From assembly GCF_030848805.1 (NCBI RefSeq), contig NC_092362.1:8184439-8248438 (forward strand): a stretch of 64,000 nucleotides of DNA. Direction: 5' to 3'. The notes beneath the pieces were generated by a model. That model was given only the letters and a program-made list of their open reading frames with translations. It was not told the origin of the DNA and searched no databases. Both the position numbers and the translations under genes were made by a program. This DNA comes from Temnothorax longispinosus. Lineage: Eukaryota; Arthropoda; Insecta; Hymenoptera; Formicidae. Shown in pieces: positions 55,790 to 64,000 of this stretch; positions within the stretch are counted from its first letter, which is position 1, and each line of letters begins with the position of its first letter.

Positions 55790-56844
55790 GAGACGGACTG
55801 GATAAAGGAAGTTATAAAGGAAATAAGGGAGGTAGGACAGAAAATCGAGCGACAGACCAAAGAAATCAAAAAGGAACTGAAAGAGATGAGAATACAAATA
55901 GAAAGGTTGGAGAAACGACAAAGGCAGAGCGAAGAGAGTGAGGGGCAGGATGAGACAGAGGAAAGAGGATCGGATGATAGCAGTGAACGAAGGAAAGAAG
56001 AAACGGAAGAGGCGAGGGAGTACAGCGACGGAGCGGTAAGGGGGAAGAGGGTAGAAGATGAGGAAGTGGAGAGCGACGTAGAGGGATGGAACGAGGGAGG
56101 ATGGGGAGAAAGCTGGTGGAACGAGGTAGAGAAAGAGGAAGAAAAGGAAAATGAGAAGAGGAAGAGGAAGGAAGAGGCAAAAAGAACAGAGGTCAGAAAG
56201 AGAGATGATGGATCAAATAAAAGAGAAGAGGATAGAGACTATAAAGAAAGAAATGAGGCTAGGAGAGATAAAAACGAGAGAGAAGCCAGAAGCAAAGAGG
56301 AGGAAAGCAGGCGCGAGAAGGAAAAAGCGCGACGAATAGCAGAAGACATGGAGAAAGATGTAAGAAGAAGAAGAGAAAAGAAAGAGAGAAGAAGCAGAAA
56401 GCAGAGAAAGAAAAAAGAGAGAAAGAGCAAAGGAAGAAAAGAAGAATAATATGGAAGAAAGTAAGAGGAGAAGGTCCGAGGGAAAGAAGAGAACTAGTGG
56501 AGATAATAATGGAAAGGGTGACAGGAAGAACAATCCCGGTAAGAGGAGTAGTAGAGGCAATTGGAGCAGATAAGAACGAATTGATGTTTATGGAGCTGGA
56601 GGAAGAAGAGGACAAGGAAGAGATAATTGAAAAAAGCGGGGAAATAGAAATATGGAGGAGATGGGAAGTGGGGGTAGATGAGGAGCTTTCAATGGAAAAG
56701 AGGGCATACAGACACAAGCTGGTGAACAAGGCAAGAGAGGAAAGAGCGAAAGGAAGATCGGCAGTACTAACAAACAGAAGGCTGTGGATCGACGGGAAGG
56801 AGGTGAAATGGGACGAGGAGGGAGAGAGATGGAGGAGGATGTAA
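55790..56844 (+). pseudogene. LINE ORF1 (coiled-coil), one frame break
   Basis: The frame from about 55745 encodes a long Glu/Arg/Lys-rich coiled coil to 56449. A frame break follows, and 56497-56844 encodes the globular C-terminal domain ending LVNKAREERAKGRSAVLTNR, comparable to IAREKREKGKRVTIG at the end of ORF1 in the 41-kb LINE. This supports one family. The product would bind LINE RNA if intact. Confidence 0.6.
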
Positions 56845-57537
56845 ACCGCCAAGGAGGAAACCAAGGAAGTAATGAATGGAGTCAGAAAGAACGAGAGGAA
56901 GGAAGTCGATGAGGAAAACGCGAGAGGAAAACCTGGAAGGAAACAGAGGAAGGAATTGAAGAGAAAAGTTACAGAAACCAGAGGGATCGGAGGAAAAAGG
57001 GGGAGGAACGAGTTAAGGGGGGTATCTTTTGGATTGTATAGAGTCAATTATTCAATTTTTAATAGACGATATGCATCAAACGCAAAACCGCAATAATGTT
57101 CATTGTAAAAATTCGAAGATTGATAGTAAGAGATGTATAAGTGGACCCCTTTCTTTGGATTGTATAGAGTCAAACAGAGGCCAGGCTAGGAGAACAGAAG
57201 TTATGTAACGGTTTGGGTACGTTCCGTAAAAACGCCTTGTAAAACCGAGAGGTAATTACAATAAAGTGAATATATATATACTACGATTTGTTGTTGTTTG
57301 TTCTGAGCCTCCGTCTCCGAGCGTGACAGCTTGATTCTGTGTTTTAATCCGTTTGCTCTAATAAACGAGTCTTTCCATTCCTAACATTGTATCGCCTCAT
57401 TAACCGCGAGTGCCGGTTGCGCGAGTGAGTGAGAGTGTGAGCGGTGAGACGCGAACGCGGACTCGGCGAGCGCAACAATATATATATATGTATATGTTTA
57501 TATACTTTTATACTTATGTTTATACTTATGTTTATAT

Positions 57538-59710
57538 TGTCACGACTTTTTACCCGTTCGGGCGCAAAGCCGGATCAAAAGGGGGTTGCGGGAGAGTAGG
57601 ATGTCAGGCCTCTCCGACGGATCTCTCGCACGAACCGAATTTCTAACGCGAACGTGAGTGTTGGGCGCCAGACGCGGTATTCCGCGTCCACTAACGCGAA
57701 ATTTATCACAAATTATCAAAACGTTTATCGTAATTAAACGGCGTGCGAGAAATCGACCAGCTCGGCGTATTACTCAGGGGCGAAGGTGGTATAGGGCAGC
57801 GCGAATTGTGACGGGCGACACAGAAATTACGAACTCAAACAATTAATAACAAAAGAGATTAACATTTATTGCAAAGAAAAAAAAACAATTAGCTCACGAG
57901 ATTGCTCTAATAAATTAAAGAACCGTTGATTCATCTCTCACAAAAGCGAAATCATATAGACGTGAATAATCGTGAGCGTGGAAGAATAAATCAAAAATCG
58001 ATACAACCAGGAAAATAATAACTCCGAAAACAAGTCAAAATTTTTCGCGATCTCAGACGCCAAGTTTACTCCAGAAAGTACGCAGGATCGCGATTGTTCA
58101 GAATTCGGTCGCCAAGATAGAGTATCCCCGAAATACGAGGCGCAATATAACACAACGACGGGCCAAGAATCAAGCCCGAACGCGACAGGTAACGCGAAAT
58201 ATTTAGGTTTTATCGCGCCGAGGAAATCATCAGCGCGAGAAGAATATCGTACTCAATCTAACGAATTTTTACGGGACATACGCCCTACGCAAAAGAGTAC
58301 TTAATTCAACGCGAAAGAAAGCGTATTTTCCGAGGAGAATAGCGCTAAACCAGCGCGAGACTACACAACGCGATAATGTCTTGACGGACTTACAGACTAA
58401 CGCGAAATAAACTAAATCTAACGCAAGAAATGACGAACTTACATACTAACGCAATGTACAACTAAATCTACGCAGGGGAAAATATCTACACGAGGAAAAC
58501 GCGAATTTGACCGCAAGCACACGAGATTGCTGAAACGGTGTAACGCAAAAGAATCATTCTCGACGAATAAACTACGATCACGAGAGTCGCGCGTGACGCA
58601 CAGCCGGGTAATACGCGATCGCAACCACAGATACCGTAAGAATGTTCGCGAATTACCGAATCGAGATATCTATCGCGATCTCCAGGACTTTCACGCGATG
58701 AGTACTGTTCACCGGCCACGAGACCATTCCAAAGCCCTTCGCTCTCGCTCTCGATCGCAGATGCAAAATTACGAGATCTCAATTACGCGAGTACTTTAGG
58801 CGAGAGCGTGGCCCGGAGGGCGGTGTCGTGGCTTACATTACTACCGTCTATTACGAGGCAACCTCACCGGTAAGATACTTCCTCGATCGGGGTTGTCCTC
58901 TCCGCCGTCACCAAAAACCGTCGCGAGAGAATCAGGCACCAAGTGCGCAGCAAGAGTCGGTCGAGAAGCGCTCAAGAAAGCCGTGCGTGTCGTCCCGAGG
59001 GTGGCTCAAGAATGATCGCGGAAGTGCGCTCGATAGAGGCGTCGATCTAACGCCCCTAGCGGGACATGCGCGACCCTTCCGCGCGATAAGCGGACCAATT
59101 GGCGATGAGCTCGCAAGCTCGCGCGGGAGCCGCTAGCAGGGTTATCGACCGTGGATTCGGCGGGGCGTTCGAACGTGCCCTCCGCGCTCGCGGGGTCCTT
59201 CCAGGTTTCCCCGTTGTAGTAGGCAAGGCGATGACTCCCGCGGTGTCCTCTGGCTCGACTCGGGGGCGGTGGCCATCCACCCCCAGAGTCCGTCTGGCCT
59301 CGGAGGACTGCAGACAGGCCCGGCGCCGGGCCCCTGCGATGCACAGGTTCGCCTGCCGTTGCTGACGCGCAGCGCGCGCGTCTCACGTCGTCCCTCGCTT
59401 AGTAGCGGTCCTCGTAACTCGGGCTCCTCGCCCTCGACATCTCGCTTTCGGTCCTTGTGATTCCGTTTATCATCCGGCTCTCCTGGTACTCCTCGTCATC
59501 TTCAGTGTGGCGTTGGAACTCCAACTCGACGGGGTGAGGCGCCACGCAATATCGCAAGAGAAAAAAAAAACAATAATGAATATTTGAATCGCAACTTTAA
59601 TACGCCCCTGGAGATCGAAGGTTGATTCGTGAGCCGTCCTCGGGCGCGCAATCCGCGCCTTGTGACGGCGGCGGAGCGCTGCCACGCCGCGGCGAAACCG
59701 CAACGTCACA
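57538..59710. mobile_element. Probable solo LTR or truncated LTR element, 2.17 kb
   Basis: It begins TGTCACGACTTT and ends GCAACGTCACA, with TATAT on both sides. Many short words ACGCGAAA recur inside. No gag, pol or env frame is recognised; the open frames on both strands in 58.8-59.5 kb are GC-driven. The length is long for a solo LTR, and the TA microsatellite context weakens the duplication evidence. Confidence 0.45.
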
Positions 59711-60060
59711 TATATATATATATATATATAAACATAAGTTAAAGCTACACTACATGTGATACTGTGCCAATTAATGGAAACAAGAAAATACAATTTAAGA
59801 ATTCCACGCCGAGGAAATACAAAAGCCTTATAACTGAAGCCTTAATAACTAAAATACAATCGCTTAAAAATAAAAATAGGGTATTTATTTAGAATACAAA
59901 AATCACAATTTCTATAAAGCAGGACATATGTACACATGTGTGTGTGCCCTGCTTTAACGAAAATCATTAAACAGTTAAATACTTTTAAAGCGCGTTACTA
60001 ACTTACATAGGTTAGTTGACGCGTTTTAAACACTTAAATACTTTAAAAGCGTCACTAATC
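59711..60060. repeat. Foldback-family fragment
   Basis: It contains CAGTTAAATACTTTTAAAGCGCGT and TAGGTTAGTTGACGCG-type words (59975-60055), the palindromic part of the foldback family seen at 4400, 30050 and 34180. No arms are complete. Confidence 0.55.
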
Positions 60061-60377
60061 TATACGCCGAAAGAATATATATCATTTCAAATTATGTTAC
60101 ACTTCTGACTTACCAACCAAATAGTTGTCACGTGATCTGCTGCATGCGCGTGCGGCCACTGAGCATGCGCATATGGCCGCAGGGCATGTTCGTAGTCGCT
60201 ACATCTCGTCGGTATGACAGGTCTCATAACCTGATAGTCGTCACATTTAACCGTTAATATCTCGGTTCGCGAGGCAGAGCGCCGCGTTTATCTGCCAGAT
60301 TTTTTCATTTCGTGCAAAAACACGTCGATTGAACATAATTTTATCTATATTCGCGTTCAGGCCCGTATTCTAAATAA
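60061..60377. other. Spacer with GCATGCGC words, no gene seen
   Basis: TGCATGCGCGTGCGGCC and GAGCATGCGCATATGGCC (60143-60180) resemble NRF-1/ewg sites, which would fit a promoter, but no start of a gene is seen nearby. Nothing else recognised. Confidence 0.3.
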
Positions 60378-60863
60378 TTATTTAAAATATAAAGTCAGAA
60401 ATATTCAAATAAGATATTCCGTTTGTTAAATATAAAGATAAAAACACTCTAAAAAGAAATATAAGTTGCATATTTACAAAAACCAATATTATAAAAATTC
60501 TTTCAGTAAATTATATTACCTTCAGTGGAAACACGTCTATAAGTCTCAGCAGTATTCTTTGACGTAGTACATGGTAATATATTAGTATCGGCGGCTTCGT
60601 ATACTTGTAATGTATTTCCATTCCAATTCCAGAGTAAGTTTGCAGAATTTGTTTGTACAATGTCTAACAAAAGATAATATATAATAAGTAGAAAGACATT
60701 ATTAAAGACATTATTAAATCGTACAACATATTATACATGGTGTGTCTAGAAAGTAATAAAAATTATTTTTTTGCGTTTTTCAGAAGGGCTGCGTGAGGAA
60801 AGTGGGGGTCGAGGTAGTTGAGGGGGAATCTCAGGTAGTTATACGGTCGGACTCTCCTCAGTT
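60378..60863 (-). repeat. Inverted segmental duplication, arm 2
   Basis: Counterpart of 1-485, carrying exon 3 of the minus-strand gene fragment and half of the intron MITE. Confidence 0.85.
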
Positions 60864-61888
60864 GAGCCCGAGCCTTTCAAACGGTCCAATCGTATAACTG
60901 AGATTCCCCTCAATTACCTCGACCCCCCACTTTCTTTCCCTCCTGGGGAGCGTAAGAAAATCATTTTTATTACTTTCCGGACACATCATCCCTGGATTCC
61001 GCATATACGCTTTACGGAACCCAGGGCATGTGCGTAATTATAATTATAAATTTTAATAAAATTTAGTATCAAACCTTCGTTTAAACTTTCGGTGTTATGC
61101 TGTATGTTATCTGTTGTAATATGACACTCTGATTCTGTCGTTAATCCTATTTCTTCTCGTATTAAAATATTCTCTGTTTTATTTTGACCGTACATATATT
61201 CTGTATGATCTGATACATGTTCCGTATTATTTATAGTGACAGTTGTACTTTTATCTTTTATTATATTGTTCACAATATTCTCATTACAATCAACAACGTG
61301 ATTCTCATTATTTAATTCTGATGAATTTGAACTTATGAGATTTATTATTATTTCCTGAGTGTTCTCTAGAATGATATATTAATTATATTAATTATTGCAA
61401 ATACATATATTTTACATTAACATTATAACGAATAATATATATTGTACCGGTTGTTCCGATATACAGCTCAGCATGACGAGTTGTCCATTCGTGCAAACGC
61501 ACATAGTTGTTCACAGCTGCGTAGGTTTCGGCACATTACAATCACTCACATATAATGCATCAAAATGAATGTAGCTGTGAATGACCATGCACGCCTGCAC
61601 GAATAATGGGTAACCCATCGTACTGATCACCTGTATGTTGCTGCAACACCCTGTACATATTTACCTCTTAAAAAATTAAAATTTTATTACGGAATTGCGA
61701 GAATTGATAATCTGATTTTTCTTTTATATAAGACAGTAATAAAAAAATATATAATAAAATCTTACCATTGATTTGATTTGCAGGTGAGGATGTTTTACAA
61801 CACATTGGTTGTGAAATATGGTGCAATATAATTTTAGGTACATCAGCGACTAATGATTTTTTAATACTGTCAATTACATCGAAACTTT
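60520..61888 (-). CDS. Unrecognised host-like gene, three exons
   Basis: The exons on the minus strand are 61888-61766, 61365-61075 and 60663-60520. All have consensus-like splice sites (TTTACAG|, ATG|GTAAGA, TTCTAG|, GAAG|GTTTGA, GTTAG|, GAAG|GTAATA) and stay in one open phase across both junctions. The encoded part is about 186 residues and is rich in Asn, Thr, Ile, Glu and Ser. It contains SQPMCCKTSS and, in the last exon, NLLWNWNGNTLQVYEA. No start or stop codon was identified, so the gene continues in both directions or is a fragment. The introns hold two MITEs. No domain recognised. The kept phase suggests a real gene or a recent pseudogene. Exon 3 is duplicated at 201-341. Confidence 0.5.
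60741..60985. mobile_element. MITE in intron, mariner-like termini
   Basis: The termini TGTGTCTAGAAAGTAATAAA and the inverse of TTTATTACTTTCCGGACACA enclose a long internal palindrome around GGGGTCGAGGTAATTGAGGG. About 245 bp, no ORF. Half of the same copy is present at 1-130. Confidence 0.7.
61444..61653. mobile_element. Second intron MITE, about 210 bp
   Basis: The left end GTACCGGTTGTTCCGATA and the inverse of the right end (GTACAGGGTGTTGCAGCA) form imperfect terminal repeats. Inner arms pair around CATTCGTGC and TTCACAGCT. It lies in the intron between the exons at 61766 and 61365. No ORF. Confidence 0.6.
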
Positions 61889-61889
61889 C

Positions 61890-62535
61890 TGTAAAGATGT
61901 GTAATAAATGTTTATATAGATATATGATTTTAATATACAAATATTTGACAGACAAATGTACTGTAACGTAATGTAAATATACACGGAATAAATAATCATA
62001 TAAGTGTACAAAACTATAGTCGTGATTGGCTCTTACTTTTAGAACCAATCAATGCAGAGTGTTGATAAGATGAACTCAACAGTTGTGTCTGCTGAACGCG
62101 GCCATTGTAGACCCAGCATTATTTTCCTTCCACCGTGTTGACGCCTCTCTTTCTTACTTGAGGTTCTCCTAGTAATATCTAATATCCGTTAATTCCAAGT
62201 GCCTTTCCAATAAATAGATAATAAGATAAGTTAAGAAATTAATAATGTTTGTTCTTGTCGTATTTACCGATGGAATACATTACGTATGTAAAGCAAGAGA
62301 TGTGGTCAGGCACAAAAATACATATATAACAAAATATAAATGTAAGAGATATATTTGTCGTGTCGTGCCTCGTCATGGTAATATTTAATTTTTATACTAT
62401 TTGCAATTTTCATATTATATTTTTATATTATTTACAATTTTTATAATTGCAGATTATAATAACTAAATAATTATTGAACGAATATTGTTTTACATAACCT
62501 TTAAATAAATCGATTCTATTTTAAATTATTTATAT
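61890..62535. other. AT-rich spacer, no gene seen
   Basis: It contains a CCAAT word near 62045 and AT-rich DNA. Possible upstream part of the minus-strand gene; no earlier exon was identified. Confidence 0.35.
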
Positions 62536-62803
62536 TGTTACGCCCGTGCTGGACACTGAGTAGAGAAGTCGCGGAAAGCTGTGAAGCGCGATCCTTGACA
62601 ACGGGAGTTTGTTGATGGATTTATTGATTTTCTGTCTGGCGGATTTTTGGAATCCGCACGCGTTCTGTTTTACGAGCTTGGAATAAACGTATTTCTTAAG
62701 TTCTTTTGAGTTCTCTTTCCTTTCGCGAGTTCTGCGAAATACGTGCGCGAGTGTGGAGTGCGCGATAGTGTTACGGCTGCGAGCTTACTCGACGAGCGTA
62801 ACA
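62536..62803 (+). mobile_element. 5' LTR of a gypsy-type retrotransposon
   Basis: It begins TGTTACGCCCGTGC and ends GACGAGCGTAACA, 268 bp, with AATAAA near 62684. It is followed at once by a primer-binding site. The element runs off the window to the right. It is related by its ends to the solo LTR at 54705. Confidence 0.85.
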
Positions 62804-62807
62804 TTTT

Positions 62808-62825
62808 TGGGGCTCGTCTGGGATA
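62808..62825 (+). promoter_or_regulatory. Primer-binding site, tRNA-Pro type
   Basis: TGGGGCTCGTCTGGGATA, five bases after the LTR. It is close to the tRNA-Pro primer site used by murine leukaemia viruses (TGGGGGCTCGTCCGGGAT), so a proline tRNA primer is likely. Confidence 0.65.
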
Positions 62826-62855
62826 CGAGGCGACGAACGCAGTATCCCGAACAGG

Positions 62856-64000
62856 ATGACGACCACGCACACCCCGCCGAGGACCCGTTCGCAGGCCGCG
62901 GCGTCGGCAACAACGGAGGCGGGCGCGATCCATCCGCGGGATGCGGGGGCGACAGAGGCAGAGGCGGGCGCTTTCGAAGCTGTCTACTTGGAGCTTCAAA
63001 AGCTGCGCCAGGAGCGGCGGCTGGAGCAGCAGGAGCAACAGCTTTTCCGCAGCGAGTTGGAGGCTCGCCTGAAGGAACGCGACGCTGCGGTGGCACGTCT
63101 TCAGGAGCAACTTGCCGTACATCAGCTAAGTCCCTCCAATAATGTTCTCGCGGCGAAATTACGAATGAAGAGACGCGTGAGATAGGTGCGGGTGAGGGCG
63201 CGTGTGCGGGGCGCGCCGCGTGCAGAAATTCGGTCGAGCCGCTGCGTGTGATGGGCACGGGCGAGGGTTCGTGTGCGGGGCGCACCGCGTGTGGAGGTTC
63301 GAGTGAGACGTCGCTCGGTTATAAATTAAAGCCCGACACGTTTGACGGGAGTGTTCCTCTGCGCGAATATTTAGCACAGTTCAATTTAATTGCGCAAGTG
63401 AATGGCTGGGAGGAATCTTCGAGAACCGTGGCTTTAGCCTCGAGCTTAAGAGGGAAAGCGCGTGCCGTATTGGATGGGGTAACCGAATTCGGGAGCCTTC
63501 GCTATTCTGAATTAGAGGCTAGGTTAGAGTTGCGTTTTGGCGAAGCGCATATGTCTCAAACGTTTTACACCCAGTTCACTAATCGGAGACAAAAACCCGG
63601 AGAAGATCTGCCCGTTTTGGGAGCGGATTTAGAACGTTTAGCGCGTTTGGCCTATTCGGAATGCTCGGCCGAGGTGCGGGATAAGATTGCGTGCGCCCAG
63701 TTCGTTGCGGCGCTTTCTGACGGTTTCGTAAAACGAACTCTTCAGTTAGAGGGATTAACTTCCTTGAGAGCCGCCATAGAGAGGGCCATGGCAATAAAAG
63801 TCATCCAAGCGAATAGTTTTTCGCGGAAATTTGAAAGTAGAGATCTCGGAAAAGGCAGAGCTGGGAACGAAATTAAATCGGCGGGGAATGAGAAAGATGA
63901 AAAGAGTTCTGTAAATTTTAAGAAGAATTCGGGTTTTAGGACGAGATTCGGGCGTGAGGAAAAGGAGTGCTGGCAGTGCTTTCGGTCGGAGTGCCCTTCT
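62856..64000 (+). CDS. gag: gag polyprotein (gypsy-type), partial, one frameshift
   Basis: The ATG is at 62856. The N-terminal part has a Glu/Gln/Arg coiled coil (about residues 40-90). The frame shifts by one base near 63160-63180 and then stays open to the window end. The capsid-like retrotransposon gag region follows: LKPDTFDGSVPLREYLAQF, then ALASSLRGKARAVL, RYSELEARLELRFGE and FTNRRQKPGEDLP. At the very end CWQCFRSEC begins a CCHC zinc knuckle. Between coil and capsid, a segment around GxGEGxCAGRxAC occurs twice. The intact capsid region suggests a young element; the shift may be a sequencing error or a true lesion. Confidence 0.8.

Larger units (their letters stand above)
54806..57278 (+). 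mobile_element. LINE copy lacking ORF2, with 18-bp target duplication
   Basis: It is flanked by TACTACGATTTGTTGTTG at 54788-54805 and 57279-57296. It has a GC-rich 5' region with tandem repeats, an ORF1, and a 3' tail GGTTTGGGTACGTTCCGTAA shared with the 37432-42175 LINE. The endonuclease and RT region is absent. It ends in AATAAAGTGAATATATATA. It is non-autonomous and must have been mobilised by a full LINE. Confidence 0.85.
54705..57477. mobile_element. Solo LTR (TGTTGCGC...GCGCAACA) split by a LINE
   Basis: The LTR is 54705-54805 plus 57297-57477, beginning TGTTGCGCCCGCGC and ending GAGCGCAACA, inserted in a TA microsatellite (ATAT on both sides). AATAAA lies near 57358. The LTR start is like TGTTACGCCCGTGC of the element at 62536, so they are related families. 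The LINE 54806-57278 interrupts it. Confidence 0.85.

Noticed and set aside
54790..55869. A 359-residue minus-strand frame over the second LINE
   Set aside because: Antisense of the GC- and purine-rich 5' region and monomer repeats. It has no domain, and the LINE is on the plus strand.
58800..59400. Arg/Ala-rich frames on both strands near the right part of the 57.5-59.7 kb block
   Set aside because: GC-driven open frames in both strands without motifs or consistent starts.

Overview
This is a transposon-dense stretch of an arthropod nuclear genome, probably an insect and plausibly a hymenopteran such as an ant (inference). The grounds are insect-type 28S and 18S rDNA pieces, an R2 element in its canonical 28S site, a leucine-rich-repeat gene fragment of F-box/LRR type, and mariner, pogo, PIF/Harbinger, P-element, gypsy/errantivirus and LINE sequences. 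There are no bacterial features. Two 500-base runs of N (970-1469 and 20621-21120) are assembly gaps. Most coding sequence belongs to broken, nested mobile elements. The only host-like pieces are a three-exon minus-strand gene fragment near the right end (one exon is repeated in inverted orientation at the left end) and the LRR fragment at 49.98-50.23 kb.

Layout. 0-1.5 kb: duplicated exon, mariner fragments, gap. 1.9-10.8 kb: a degraded errantivirus (pol remnant plus env) between two copies of a 1.14-kb repeat, with a foldback element in pol and a TTAA-flanked MITE in env. 10.8-12.2 kb: a proline-rich PPxY ORF overlapping a small cysteine-rich ORF. 12.7-15.3 kb: two inverted-repeat elements. 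15.7-17.6 kb: PIF/Harbinger transposase. 17.6-19.4 kb: a minus-strand cluster of small ORFs, two of which share an exact triple-CxxC pattern with each other and a near match with the ORF at 11.8 kb. 19.4-27.4 kb: tandem repeats, a gap, small hydrophobic ORFs, a 28S fragment, a CCAAT-box cluster, and a degraded LTR element with a BEL-like primer site. 27.5-30.0 kb: P-element transposase cut by a solo LTR. 30.5-36.2 kb: a 5.67-kb palindromic element with TA-flanked termini and no transposase. 36.2-42.2 kb: a degraded LINE. 42.3-45.3 kb: palindromes, a MITE with a tRNA-like core, and a pogo/Tigger transposase. 45.7-50.2 kb: 28S with R2, joined to 18S, then LRR. 50.2-54.3 kb: a second errantivirus with an antisense ORF between pol and env. 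54.7-59.7 kb: two solo LTRs, the first split by an ORF2-less LINE. 60.4-62 kb: the host-like gene fragment with MITEs in its introns. 62.5 kb to the end: a young gypsy-type LTR element (LTR, primer site, gag).

How it fits together. The window is a nest of insertions. Target-site duplications can be read for several: TTAA, CAAT, TATAT, and an 18-bp LINE duplication. Only the LTR element at the right end looks recent. The most novel material is the family of small zinc-ribbon-like ORFs (11803-12177, 17728-18252, 18358-18756), which I could not assign to any known family, and the large nested palindromes at 30.5-36.2 kb. Family names below come from motifs read by eye; no database search was run.
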